From Shewanella benthica KT99 (GTDB lineage: Bacteria > Pseudomonadota > Gammaproteobacteria > Enterobacterales > Shewanellaceae): a DNA stretch of 34,456 nt. Every line of letters starts with the position of its first letter. Position 1 is the first letter of the stretch. Of this stretch, positions 14,347 to 23,061 are shown piece by piece. Where the stretch lies: contig NZ_ABIC01000044.1 of NCBI RefSeq assembly GCF_000172075.1, positions 1 to 34,456 on the forward strand. The letters run 5' to 3'. The position numbers and the translations under genes are program-made. The notes below the pieces were generated by a model. The model was not told where the DNA came from, made no database searches, and was given only the letters and a program-made list of their open reading frames with translations.

Positions 14347-16458
14347 TTATAATCTATAATTTATGCTAAGCATGATTAAGTGGGCGGTGTAATCGTGGCT
14401 ATTAGAGCCAAAACTTACAAGGTTCCAAATACCGTCAGGTGCTATCTCATTGCTGGCATCATTATCTTCATACTTCTCCATCTTATAATCTAAGCGAAGC
14501 GCCATTTTCTCGGTGGCTTGATACTGACCATAGATGTTGACGTTATGAGACTTGGCATAGTAATCGCCGTAATCTCCGCTGACACCTTGAGTGACCTGAG
14601 TATTACTGTCTGAGTTCGAATAAGTGTAATCAACGCCTAAACGTAACTTCTTTTCCATCAGGTTGCTGTAGCTCCAGCCTGCACCGATAACATCGACTTG
14701 ATCTTCTACCACACTAAACCAGTTTGGCGTGCTGAAGTTAGTGCTGCCTGATTGATCTGATTCTATGTTCTGACGGTTATAAAATGCCGTCAATGTCATA
14801 TCGTCGTTGATCAAGTAACTTGCACTGACATCATAGCTAAGATCTGTCGACTCAGTTAAGCCTATTTGGCTGTCGTTATAGTCATCAAGGGCATAACGTG
14901 TACCGAAGTCGATAGTCAAGGCCTCGGTAGGGCTGTGAGTGACACGAGCCTCAACCATGGTGCGTTTGCGATCGGCTAGGTTGTACTTACGCAGCAGGTC
15001 GTTAGACTCGTTTGAAGTCCATTCTGATGCTTGGTATTCAGAACCGTCACGCTCGCCATAGCTACCTTTGATCCACATGTCCCAGTTTTCGAACTGACTC
15101 AGACGGAACTTGCTCCAGAGTGTGTGTTCGTTAGTGGTTTCTCTATCTTGATAGCTGCGGTCATCCTGGCGATAGTCATAACCCGCTTCGAGTCGCATAC
15201 CGCGAGTGATGCGATAGTTGGCACTTAATTTAGCCCTTTGTGTGGTGATGTCATAGGGCGTGTTATAGGCAACTTGACCTGTTGTTGGGTCTATGCTGAT
15301 CTGTGTCCATTCTTCAACGTTAGTCTTGTTGTCACGATCGCTATAATCATAGCTTGCCTTGATACGCACGCTGCGATTTAAGCGGGAGACTAGCTTCAAG
15401 TTAACGCCTTTCATGTCGACGCGACCATCGAGGGACTCTGCTGGCATCTGGTAACCATACCCAGAGGAGACAAACGCTTGATCTTGGGTCATCTGTCCGT
15501 AGTGAACGCGGCCACTCAAGATGGTCTTATCGGCAGTGACTCGGCCCATCAATGAAATGGTATGAGCTTCATTGTCGGGATCTAATGCCATGGAGCCTTG
15601 AGTTTGAGCGCCGAACGTTGGGTTAAAGGCGTTATCAAACGTTAGCTGGCTATACTGGTTTTTAAAGCTCGACCCTGAGTAGCTAAGTGCCGTGAACCAG
15701 TTGTCACCTTTAAGCTTAATACCCGCTTCTAGCGTATCTGTAGTGTGATCCACCGGCTCTGCCAGCATCATAGACTGGTTATAGAAACTGCCAGAAGCTT
15801 GCTTCAGTCCGGTCTTATCTTCACGTTGATAATTTAGATAAGTGGTCCATAATTTCTCACCGGGCTCGGCATCAAACGAGTACTCGAAACCAAGTCCGGT
15901 GCGCTTACGCTTAAGCGATAGCTCCATAGGGTTTAAGCTGCTGTATAGCTGAGTCATATCTTGACTCGAACCTGCTGTCTGCCAATTATCGGCTAGGGTT
16001 AGGTGGTCCCCACCAACGCCCTGATAAGGCGTCATGGCACTATCTGTTTTATAGGTGGCAATCTGACGATAGTTAAGGTTCAGATTGTACTTACCGGATT
16101 TACCGGCATTAATATCTAAACGGCCATTTTCCATGCCGAGATTATCGGCCTCGATTGTAGCGCGGTAACCTGACTCGCTAATATATTTAAGGTCGGCATC
16201 GACCTTATAGGCGAACTCATCTTCTGCTGCAAATGCGTTGGCAGAACGAATATCATCGCTATCGTTATAACCCATGCCGACACCGACAGTGCCGTTAACG
16301 CCAGTTTCGACAACACAGCGCTTACACGCCCACTTGTCGAACTTAACCTTGTCGGTATTCGCATCTTGAATACCATATCCACCAGCCGCCATCGCCGTGC
16401 TGACAAAGCCAGCATTAGCGAGTAGGGCGAGGGTGACTAAATTTAATTTGAATTTCAT
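14347..16458 (-). CDS. mtrB: MtrB, outer-membrane beta-barrel of the Mtr conduit
   Basis: This 703-residue protein has a Sec signal peptide (residues 1-24, TAMA|AGG) and long runs of alternating amphipathic strands ending in LSINYRL, as in outer-membrane barrels. MtrB sheathes the decaheme MtrA and docks it to MtrC, so electrons cross the outer membrane. The N-terminal CxxC of the MtrB family is present (C45-K-R-C48, in KWACKRCVVE), and length is close to the 697 residues of S. oneidensis MtrB. It is the last gene of the leftward mtrCAB unit, 14 nt after mtrA, with GGAG upstream and an intrinsic terminator downstream. DmsF is the main paralogue; neighbouring mtrC/omcA and lack of dmsAB argue for MtrB. 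Confidence 0.95.
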   Translation of the reverse strand: MKFKLNLVTLALLANAGFVSTAMAAGGYGIQDANTDKVKFDKWACKRCVVETGVNGTVGVGMGYNDSDDIRSANAFAAEDEFAYKVDADLKYISESGYRATIEADNLGMENGRLDINAGKSGKYNLNLNYRQIATYKTDSAMTPYQGVGGDHLTLADNWQTAGSSQDMTQLYSSLNPMELSLKRKRTGLGFEYSFDAEPGEKLWTTYLNYQREDKTGLKQASGSFYNQSMMLAEPVDHTTDTLEAGIKLKGDNWFTALSYSGSSFKNQYSQLTFDNAFNPTFGAQTQGSMALDPDNEAHTISLMGRVTADKTILSGRVHYGQMTQDQAFVSSGYGYQMPAESLDGRVDMKGVNLKLVSRLNRSVRIKASYDYSDRDNKTNVEEWTQISIDPTTGQVAYNTPYDITTQRAKLSANYRITRGMRLEAGYDYRQDDRSYQDRETTNEHTLWSKFRLSQFENWDMWIKGSYGERDGSEYQASEWTSNESNDLLRKYNLADRKRTMVEARVTHSPTEALTIDFGTRYALDDYNDSQIGLTESTDLSYDVSASYLINDDMTLTAFYNRQNIESDQSGSTNFSTPNWFSVVEDQVDVIGAGWSYSNLMEKKLRLGVDYTYSNSDSNTQVTQGVSGDYGDYYAKSHNVNIYGQYQATEKMALRLDYKMEKYEDNDASNEIAPDGIWNLVSFGSNSHDYTAHLIMLSINYRL

Positions 16459-16472
16459 CTTCTCGACTCCGT

Positions 16473-17474
16473 TTAGCGCTGAAATAGCTTGCCAGATGGG
16501 TGGTTAGAACCATGGATCTGGCTATGACAGTTCAAACAACTGCGACCACCGGTGAACGCATTGCCACCTACGGTTGAGCCTTGATCTGTGTTGCCCATGT
16601 AGGCGCTACTGGCATGACCGTCGCTGGCATGACACTGCTGACAGAGTTGTGGTGCGCGAGTGGTTAACATACCTTCGTTTACGCTGCCGTGTGGGTTATG
16701 ACAAGTCACACAGTTTTCAGTGACGGGTGCATGCTCCCACAGTTTTGGACCGCGTTTCTCGGCGTGACATGAGTAACAGGTCTCGTTAATGCTAGGCTTA
16801 ACAAGATCTGAGTCGCTCATAGTGCCATGAGGGTTGTGGCAATCACTACACACCATTTGGCCCCACTTCATCGGGTGGCTTGAGCGTTTGTTCATGTCAG
16901 CTTTTTGCTTAGTGTGACAACTAGTACAGACTTCCACCTCAGTGTTTTTAGACAGCACAGGGTCTTTATCTGTGTGCACCGAGTGACAAGAAGCACAAGC
17001 AACGTCGGCATTGTCATGGTGTCCGCCATTCCAATCCATACGCTTATCATCTAAATGACAGCTCATACAGACACTGTTTTGCTTTTCGGCTGATAGCGTT
17101 GAGTCTGGACCAAAGGCTATCATTGGTTCCTTACCGCCGCGGTTATGCTTACCCAGAGGGCCGTGACAGGCTTCACATTGAAGACCAGCCATTGGGCTCT
17201 TACTTGAAGTAATTGAGCCATGGACACCTTTAAACAGGTCCATCACTTTTTCAGATTTACGGTGACACATTAAGCAAGAATCGGCGCCTTTAGGGGAGTA
17301 TTTACCTTCGGCAAACTTCTTATCTAATGTGGCTTCGACTTCATCGGGAGTCATCTTGGCATCCCACTTCGACGCGTGAGCGACAGAAGTCATACCTAGA
17401 GACAAGACTGCTGACACTAGCAGTGCAGGTAGCACTGACAGTGAAACAGATTTTAGTGTATTTATGATTTTCAT
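16473..17474 (-). CDS. mtrA: MtrA, periplasmic decaheme c-type cytochrome
   Basis: From the ATG at 17474 the protein has 333 residues, the same length I recall for S. oneidensis MtrA. A Sec signal peptide (1-34, AHA|S) precedes ten CxxCH haem motifs, the first at C67-C70-H71, evenly spread. MtrA takes electrons from periplasmic carriers fed by CymA and runs as a haem wire through MtrB to MtrC. Start choice: AGGAAA lies 7 nt before this ATG; the in-frame GTG at 17495 would add seven unhelpful residues. It lies 111 nt after mtrC and 14 nt before mtrB. Confidence 0.96.
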   Translation of the reverse strand: MKIINTLKSVSLSVLPALLVSAVLSLGMTSVAHASKWDAKMTPDEVEATLDKKFAEGKYSPKGADSCLMCHRKSEKVMDLFKGVHGSITSSKSPMAGLQCEACHGPLGKHNRGGKEPMIAFGPDSTLSAEKQNSVCMSCHLDDKRMDWNGGHHDNADVACASCHSVHTDKDPVLSKNTEVEVCTSCHTKQKADMNKRSSHPMKWGQMVCSDCHNPHGTMSDSDLVKPSINETCYSCHAEKRGPKLWEHAPVTENCVTCHNPHGSVNEGMLTTRAPQLCQQCHASDGHASSAYMGNTDQGSTVGGNAFTGGRSCLNCHSQIHGSNHPSGKLFQR

Positions 17475-17585
17475 ATTTGGTTTCCTAATCTGCACAAATT
17501 CGCTTGAAAGTAGGGGGAGAGGACTCCCCCTTCAAACTCTCTACTGCTAAGGTTATTAAAATAGCTTTAACAACAGTTGAGCAAA

Positions 17586-19616
17586 TTACATCTTCACCGC
17601 AGTGTGATCGTTTGGAGTCGGTACGTGGCAGTAGAAACAGGTTTCAAGTTGGGCTACATCGTTGGCGGCTGCATAAGAACCGTCGATGATGGCACCTTGA
17701 CCTTCAGCGTGTGGCTTGAAGCTATCACTATGACTATGACAAGAACCACATGTTGCCGCGATAGGTGTGGTGTATAGACTTTCCTGGTCTGGTTGGTCTT
17801 GATTGATAACACTTGTTGCCAATGCACCTTTCAGCTTGAAAGCATCAAGGTTGAAGTCGTTATGGCACTGGTCACAGTTCATGCCAGGAATAACAGCGTA
17901 ATCACCTTGGCTATGAGTTTTGTGCAGCTTCATCTCTAGTGCACCTTTATTACCACCGCCGGCATAGGTACCGTCTGGAGTGTGACAAGCCACACAGCCA
18001 TCAACACCGACAATCATCTCACCCGCTTCGTTGATGCGGCCTAGCTGCTCTGTCATCACGAAACCTGCATGGTGCTCTTTATGTAGTTCCCACTCGGTGC
18101 CATGACAGCTTTCACAAGCTGCAAAGTTAACTGAATCTGTGTGACGTACACTCGGTGCTTCACCAGAAAGTGTGCCATGTGCCAGCTCGGCTTTCATGCT
18201 GGTTGTTGCAACACCTTCGGCGCAGTCGATAAGCTCGGCGTTTTCACTGCACACTTCCAGACCGATAAGAGTAAAGGCTGTGTCAGTGTCAGTTCCCGGT
18301 TGACCGAAAGGCAGTACGCCGGTGTTGACCACTAGCTTACCGTCGACGATTGTGGCTCCACCAGCAAGGGCACCGCTCTTGACTAGGTCGATAGCAACAT
18401 GAGCCGTACCATTTCCCGGGCTTGCGTTATAGCCCATAATTGGGAAGTTAGGGCCCACGTTAATGATGCTCTCTACCCGTTGGATTTTTGCCAGTAGGCC
18501 AGTAACATCTAGGGCAGTGCCTTCACTGTCGGTGAACGTTATCGAGATATTAGCGCTGGAGTCTGCTTGGTCGGCCGTGAGTGTCGCTTTCATACCATAT
18601 TGGTCGATAAGTGCTTTCTTCTCAACGAAGCCACCCATATGTAGCTCTTCAGTCCAGCTGGCATTGTGACAAGCGATACAGTTGCTATTGTCATTTTGCT
18701 GGGAGTGACCCTTACCGGCTTTAAAGTCGATATCGACGTGACAGCTAGTACAGGTTTCCATGGTTGGAACCCGCGTCCAGTTGCCCCATTCAGTTAGTTC
18801 GCCACTGCCATCTTCAGGTGCTACGTGACAGGTTTGGCAGTTGTCTTGCAGCAAAGCGTTTGCAGTTTTGGCATCTTTAGTGAATTGACCTGTTTCTTTG
18901 TCAGCTTTATAGCCTTTGGCTGAATTGTGTACGTTGTGAACCAGGTGAGTGAAGGCAACTTCTGGCTTACCGCGCCCTTCGGCCCACTCTTGGGTATGAC
19001 AAGATGCACAGGTTTCTGCTGAAGTGTAGCTGTGATAAATCGCTTCTCCTGCGGCATGACAAGAAGCACAGGTTTCAGTTGAAACTATGTCTTTGGTATA
19101 AAGCGCTTGGTAGCCGTCACCTGAGAAATCTTCTGAAAGCTCGGTACGTGGTACAGAAGTTACGCCATCTTGCAGTGTCGATGCACTGGCGATAACGTTG
19201 TATCTTTGAGTTAGCTCTGAATTATAGCCTTCAACCTCAATGGTGAAGCTATAGTTGCCATTTTTGTGGTCGATAAAGGTTTTCTCAGAACCAATTTTCT
19301 GCCACTGAGCGCTGTCACCAGCGCTGGTATAACCTTGTGGGAGAAGCTGAGCAACGGCTTTAACTTCCAAGTCTTTTAAACCAACAACTGGAAGGTCCTC
19401 TTCGTTAGTGGCGAAGACTTCAATGGTTGGTGTGCCATCTTGATAGGTGACTTTCGTCACATCTAGGTTAAGGACGTTGACCACATCAGCAGCCGGGCCG
19501 CCTGGATTACCTGGATTTCCGTCTGTACCATCGTCGCCACCACAGCCGGTTAAGGCCAGAGACACTGCACTTGCTGCCAAGAACAGCGCATACTTATTAT
19601 TTATTACGTTCATCAT
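17586..19616 (-). CDS. mtrC: MtrC, cell-surface decaheme lipoprotein cytochrome
   Basis: From the ATG at 19616 this is a 676-residue OmcA/MtrC-family protein. A lipoprotein signal ends in LTGC with the lipidated cysteine at residue 25, followed by a Gly/Asp-rich linker. Ten CxxCH motifs are present in two groups of five separated by a beta-rich domain, matching the four-domain MtrC layout. That central domain has the conserved CX8C pair (C-SENAELID-C), typical of MtrC and thought to form a redox-sensitive disulfide. It is the terminal reductase of the MtrCAB complex, exported by type II secretion. AGGG lies 7 nt before the first of two consecutive ATGs. A 434-bp gap with a terminator separates it from omcA, so it starts its own transcript. 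Confidence 0.95.
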   Translation of the reverse strand: MMNVINNKYALFLAASAVSLALTGCGGDDGTDGNPGNPGGPAADVVNVLNLDVTKVTYQDGTPTIEVFATNEEDLPVVGLKDLEVKAVAQLLPQGYTSAGDSAQWQKIGSEKTFIDHKNGNYSFTIEVEGYNSELTQRYNVIASASTLQDGVTSVPRTELSEDFSGDGYQALYTKDIVSTETCASCHAAGEAIYHSYTSAETCASCHTQEWAEGRGKPEVAFTHLVHNVHNSAKGYKADKETGQFTKDAKTANALLQDNCQTCHVAPEDGSGELTEWGNWTRVPTMETCTSCHVDIDFKAGKGHSQQNDNSNCIACHNASWTEELHMGGFVEKKALIDQYGMKATLTADQADSSANISITFTDSEGTALDVTGLLAKIQRVESIINVGPNFPIMGYNASPGNGTAHVAIDLVKSGALAGGATIVDGKLVVNTGVLPFGQPGTDTDTAFTLIGLEVCSENAELIDCAEGVATTSMKAELAHGTLSGEAPSVRHTDSVNFAACESCHGTEWELHKEHHAGFVMTEQLGRINEAGEMIVGVDGCVACHTPDGTYAGGGNKGALEMKLHKTHSQGDYAVIPGMNCDQCHNDFNLDAFKLKGALATSVINQDQPDQESLYTTPIAATCGSCHSHSDSFKPHAEGQGAIIDGSYAAANDVAQLETCFYCHVPTPNDHTAVKM

Positions 19617-19672
19617 TTTTTTCCCTGCATAGGTTTGACATTGGCTCAAGTGCTTGGTCAGCTTAGCTAACC

Positions 19673-19700
19673 GATTATCATTTAGATGATTTCATTATTA
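19673..19700 (-). promoter_or_regulatory. Weak Fur-like hexamer array in the mtrC leader
   Basis: GATTAT CATTTA GATGAT followed by TTCATTATTA resembles overlapping Fur hexamers (NATWAT). It sits 57-84 nt before the mtrC ATG, comparable to the better Fur box before omcA (76-94 nt). Several mismatches make this tentative. Confidence 0.3.
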
Positions 19701-19720
19701 GTGGCTACTTAAGTCGATGC

Positions 19721-19751
19721 TGGAAATATAATTCCCTAAGGAAAGGCTAAC
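19721..19751 (-). promoter_or_regulatory. mtrC promoter module shared with omcA
   Basis: TGGAA-N7-TTCCCT (19721-19737) and AAGGCTAAC (19743-19751), read on the plus strand, recur before omcA at 22361-22389. On the minus strand a -10-like TTATAT (19726-19731) lies in it with a weak TACGTT 17 bp upstream. Being in the same place relative to both start codons, this probably is the core promoter. Confidence 0.45.
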
Positions 19752-19789
19752 GTAATAGGGGGGTAAAATCTGCAAACTAGGTCTTATAG

Positions 19790-19805
19790 TGTGACCAAGA
19801 TCTGC
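19790..19805. promoter_or_regulatory. CRP-like site before mtrC
   Basis: TGTGACCAAGATCTGC keeps one perfect half (TGTGA-N6-TC) of the CRP consensus and 11 of 16 positions of an ideal site. It starts 39 bp from the end of the AAGGCTAAC module, exactly as in the omcA promoter region. Confidence 0.4.
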
Positions 19806-19842
19806 CTATTTATAAAGTGGTAGTTTGGTGTTGCGGTAAATC

Positions 19843-19856
19843 TTAATTTAGATCAA
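19843..19856. promoter_or_regulatory. FNR/EtrA-like box before mtrC
   Basis: TTAATTTAGATCAA matches the FNR/EtrA consensus TTGAT-N4-ATCAA at 9 of 10 defined positions. It lies upstream of the CRP-like site. Confidence 0.35.
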
Positions 19857-19873
19857 TAAACGAGCGCAGTAGT

Positions 19874-19888
19874 TGAGAACTATTCTCA
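19874..19888. promoter_or_regulatory. Fur-like box upstream of mtrC
   Basis: TGAGAAC-T-ATTCTCA fits the 7-1-7 Fur pattern TGATAAT-N-ATTATCA at 11 of 14 positions and is a near-perfect dyad. It is about 260 bp from the mtrC start. Confidence 0.45.
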
Positions 19889-19950
19889 CATAAGTTGATG
19901 TTATGTATGCTAAGTGTTTAACATTTTCTTTTTTATTTACGCAGATAAAA

Positions 19951-19975
19951 CAAAGGGAGGCAGAGCCTCCCTTTG
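19951..19975 (-). terminator. Intrinsic terminator of omcA
   Basis: CAAAGGGAGGC and GCCTCCCTTTG form a perfect 11-bp stem with a 3-nt loop, followed on the minus strand by TTTTATC. It lies 75 nt beyond the omcA stop and makes omcA a separate transcription unit from mtrCAB. Confidence 0.85.
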
Positions 19976-20050
19976 GGTATAAATAATGATGCTTTAACGG
20001 CTAGAGAGCGAGTGCTAATTCATCATCTTTAGGCTAGTACTTGCCGCTGA

Positions 20051-22237
20051 TTAGTTACCGTGAAGTTCCATCAACTTCTCTGGAGAGTGACAGGTTGAAC
20101 AAGTCTCTGCAGCACGATTTTGAACGTCTTCAGCGCTGATACCATCTAAGATACCACCGTTGATTTCGATGTGAGACTTACCAGAATCACTGAGGTATTT
20201 CTGATGACAGCTTAAACAGGCCCCAGCATCTGAAGAAACATAGATACCAGCTTTATCGAATGTTTCCGTATTTGGATAAGTCCAAACACGTTCAGGAGAA
20301 CGACCCAATTTAATACCGTCATCGGTATGACAGGTCATACAGTCAGTTTTAATCACAGTGCTTGAACCGACACCTGCATACTTGAGGTTGTGGCCTTCAG
20401 CTTCATGCGCTTTATAGGCAAAGCTTGTTGCTTTGTCATACTTGCCAGATTTATGCACAGACTCTTTAATTGACTTATCTGATGTATGACAAGTTTGGCA
20501 ATTGACACCATTGTCGTAGTGATAAATCTCTTGGTTGTGACACCCCTGACACTTAGATGCATCGATAATGTCACGGCGCATTGTAGCCTCAACTTCAGGT
20601 TCTTCACCTGTACCGGACCAAACAAAGTGGTATGGTGCATCTTTCACTTCTATAGAACGCGTGTTGTCAGAACATTCAGTCATTACAACTTCTGCAACGC
20701 CATAGCCGCCATTGTTGAAACACACTTCTACAGCAGACCAAAGCTCAAAAGTTTTACCCGCTGCATCAGTTGGTAGTTCAAAGTTATCGCCGATGAGAGT
20801 GAAAGTTTTAGTCCCTTCATCGTAGCTACCATCTTGTAGTTTTATACGGCGATCGCTGTATGATGCCTCTGTATATGCTGGGTAGTCTTTATCACTATCC
20901 CAGGCCACAACGACTCGAGTTCCCTGATTAATAAATTCACCGGCGATAGCGACGCCATCTTTATCGAGAATTTGAACCTCGAAGCTAAATTTACCATCAG
21001 TTAAGCCTATGTTGCTGAACTTAACCGTCATCGCTTCTGCGTCTTTGTATGCTTTTAGCACATCACCGTGACGTTTCTCTGCACTGCCTGTACCAGAATA
21101 GGTATCAGTAGAGTTATGACAGGAAACACAGTTTGTACTGCTGTGGTTTTGAGAAGGTTTCTCTGTGTGGCAACCGATACAAGCAGTATTGCTTAAATCA
21201 GCTTTAAATAGGTCGGCATTTGCTGGTGCATTTTCCCCTTCTAGGTGACAAGAGCTACAGTCAGCTGCAGGGCCTTGTGGGAACATGACCTTACCGTAAT
21301 CATGGATACCGCCGCCATAACCGATCACCTTGTATGGAGCTGGAACCATGCCTTCAGGTGTGCTGGTCATTCTGTCTTGTCCCTTATGAATCGCATGGAT
21401 CATAAAGGTAAAGTCGACACTGTTGCCACTTTCAGGGTCGCCTGAAGTTGCAGTGTGACAAGAGGCGCAGTTTTCGATGTTGACCCGGCGTCCACCGTGG
21501 AGCTCTAGGCTATCTGGTTGGTGACAGGTGTAACAGGTTTCGATTGAAACGACGTCACGAGTTTGAATACCGTCAGTGGTGCCTGTAGATGGCTGCCAGT
21601 CGAAATTAGCATTGGCAGCAAAGTTTGCAAACTTAAGTTCTAGTGTGGCACGTTGGGTGTAGTCAGCACTGTAAACAACTTTAACAGGCGTTGTTACGCT
21701 GCCTATATTTTGCTGATAGGTATAGGTGTAGCTACCATCTTCGTTATCGACGAAACAAGTTTCGCAGTTACTGGCTTTTTCTACATCAGCCTGGAACTGA
21801 TTCGTTGGGTTAATATCTGATTCGCCTTCAGGAACCCAGTCAGGGTTAGGTGATTTTTCAGCATTGATATAAGCCTGCCACTGGTAACCGCGATCGTATT
21901 CTGTGGCTACGCCATCTTTGTTGTTCATGGTTTCGGTGACATGAGCAAGTTGAGCGATACCAAACCTTAGGTCGTGATCTTTAGTCAGACCCAGGACTGC
22001 GACTCCATTGTCATTTTCGAGTGTAAAATCGACGGTGACGGTGCCCGCTTCGACAGTAGCATTAGTAAATACCGCATTGACACTCTTAGCCAAGTCGATA
22101 TTTACGCCAATAGCACCAGGCTTACCATCTTCACCATTTTTACCATCATCACCGCCACAGCCAGTCAGAGCAATAGATAAGGCTCCGGCCGCCAATAGCG
22201 CTTTAGATGCCGCACTAAAATTGAATTTTTTCATCAT
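20051..22237 (-). CDS. omcA: OmcA, cell-surface decaheme lipoprotein cytochrome
   Basis: From the ATG at 22237 the protein has 728 residues (S. oneidensis OmcA is about 735). Lipobox LTGC with C27, then a GGDDGKNGEDGKPG linker. Ten CxxCH motifs fall into two pentahaem domains. Long stretches look like OmcA, such as LGLTKDHDLRFGIAQL and SSDAGACLSCHQKYLSD. The central domain has the OmcA-type CX15C pair (CFNNGGYG...TEC). OmcA sits on the outer surface with MtrC and reduces metal oxides and flavins. AGGG lies 7 nt before the first of two ATGs; the in-frame TTG at 22252 is less likely. It has its own terminator and a Fur-boxed promoter region, and diverges from feoAB. Confidence 0.96.
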   Translation of the reverse strand: MMKKFNFSAASKALLAAGALSIALTGCGGDDGKNGEDGKPGAIGVNIDLAKSVNAVFTNATVEAGTVTVDFTLENDNGVAVLGLTKDHDLRFGIAQLAHVTETMNNKDGVATEYDRGYQWQAYINAEKSPNPDWVPEGESDINPTNQFQADVEKASNCETCFVDNEDGSYTYTYQQNIGSVTTPVKVVYSADYTQRATLELKFANFAANANFDWQPSTGTTDGIQTRDVVSIETCYTCHQPDSLELHGGRRVNIENCASCHTATSGDPESGNSVDFTFMIHAIHKGQDRMTSTPEGMVPAPYKVIGYGGGIHDYGKVMFPQGPAADCSSCHLEGENAPANADLFKADLSNTACIGCHTEKPSQNHSSTNCVSCHNSTDTYSGTGSAEKRHGDVLKAYKDAEAMTVKFSNIGLTDGKFSFEVQILDKDGVAIAGEFINQGTRVVVAWDSDKDYPAYTEASYSDRRIKLQDGSYDEGTKTFTLIGDNFELPTDAAGKTFELWSAVEVCFNNGGYGVAEVVMTECSDNTRSIEVKDAPYHFVWSGTGEEPEVEATMRRDIIDASKCQGCHNQEIYHYDNGVNCQTCHTSDKSIKESVHKSGKYDKATSFAYKAHEAEGHNLKYAGVGSSTVIKTDCMTCHTDDGIKLGRSPERVWTYPNTETFDKAGIYVSSDAGACLSCHQKYLSDSGKSHIEINGGILDGISAEDVQNRAAETCSTCHSPEKLMELHGN

Positions 22238-22312
22238 GATTATTCCCTGCAATAGTTTTAATCATCACTGAGTCACTACTTAAGCGCTTACTTTATAATC
22301 TTGTTGATATGT

Positions 22313-22331
22313 AAGAGTGATTCTCATTATC
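22313..22331. promoter_or_regulatory. Fur box before omcA
   Basis: The site matches the 19-bp Fur consensus at 14 positions, with a perfect right part TCATTATC; in the 7-1-7 view TGATTCT-C-ATTATCA scores 12 of 14. It lies 76-94 nt before the omcA start, overlapping the expected early transcribed region. Confidence 0.6.
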
Positions 22332-22360
22332 AACTTGTTGTTAAACAGTAACTTAGTGTG

Positions 22361-22392
22361 TGGAATTTATTTCCCTTGTTAAGGCTAACTAA
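22361..22392 (-). promoter_or_regulatory. omcA promoter module shared with mtrC
   Basis: TGGAA-N6-TTCCCT (22361-22376) and AAGGCTAAC (22381-22389) repeat the mtrC module. On the minus strand TTAGTT (22387-22392) and TAAATT (22364-22369) are 17 bp apart, a usable -35/-10 pair. Confidence 0.45.
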
Positions 22393-22427
22393 GCAACGAT
22401 TTTTTAGCAGTTGTTTTAATCGCTTTA

Positions 22428-22443
22428 TGTGAACTCGATCCGA
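22428..22443. promoter_or_regulatory. CRP-like site before omcA
   Basis: TGTGAACTCGATCCGA has one perfect CRP half-site and a degenerate second half. It begins 39 bp from the AAGGCTAAC module, the same distance as at mtrC. Confidence 0.4.
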
Positions 22444-22642
22444 CTATTTCTTTAGGGGTAGATGGGAAAAGGGGTTTTCAGCCGATTTTAAGGTTTGGAT
22501 AAGCTTGTGGGAGGGCCACTCTGTTAATTTTAAGTTAGGGGGGTATTGTTTTTTCTCGTTATTTATGTGTAAAGCAATGTGGTTTTTTATTGGCTGGTAA
22601 GTTGTGGCTTTAGCTAAGGGAGAAAACTACAGCTTTGAGTTA

Positions 22643-22759
22643 ATGCCTCATATCAATACATTGGGAATGGTGTCGACATCGGTTAAGCCTATCTTGGGTA
22701 TCGGTATAATTATCTTGGCTTCTATCTTGCGCTTTTACTTTTACTTTAAATCTAAATGA
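22643..22759 (+). CDS. Possible 38-residue membrane peptide (doubtful)
   Basis: An ATG-initiated frame encodes 38 residues with one strongly hydrophobic segment, PILGIGIIILASIL, followed by an aromatic/basic tail FYFYFKSK, a plausible single-span membrane peptide. The ribosome binding site is poor (GAG close to the ATG), and an in-frame GTG at 22604 could extend it. No homologue is recognised. It may be chance. Confidence 0.2.
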   Translation: MPHINTLGMVSTSVKPILGIGIIILASILRFYFYFKSK

Positions 22760-23010
22760 CCAAGCGTGAGAAGGCCGGTAGCTCAAGTGTCCGTATAGGC
22801 TGGACTCGTGTAATGTTTCTCTGTCCAAGTAGATCCCATGTTCATCATCACACATCCCATCCTAGCGCTATTTTGCCAATAATTGTTATATTAGTAATTC
22901 TATAATGTACTAACGTATAGCTATGTAATAACATCCGCATTGCATTTTGATCACAACTGAGGGTGTTTTGACCTGTAAATAGTGATGATTATGAAGGGGG
23001 AAATCTAAAG

Positions 23011-23026
23011 TGTGATCTTGATCACG
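23011..23026. promoter_or_regulatory. Strong CRP site upstream of feoAB
   Basis: TGTGATCTTGATCACG keeps both CRP half-sites (TGTGA and TCAC) with the correct 6-bp centre. It is about 246 bp from feoA and about 775 bp from omcA, so feoAB is the likelier target. Confidence 0.65.
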
Positions 23027-23061
23027 ATAGCGTGTAATTAATAAGCCTATTTTATTCTTAG

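Noticed and set aside
14347..17474. DmsE/DmsF (DMSO respiration) identity for the decaheme-barrel pair
   Set aside because: Neighbouring OmcA and MtrC, the 333-residue MtrA length and absence of dmsAB favour MtrA/MtrB.
18463..18669. ORFs opposite mtrC and omcA
   Set aside because: They mirror the cytochrome coding frames and show no independent coding signals.
22640..22855. 71-residue minus-strand ORF in the omcA-feoA gap
   Set aside because: Its composition is unlike a protein (many His/Arg/Asp from low-information DNA), it has no ribosome binding site and no family likeness.
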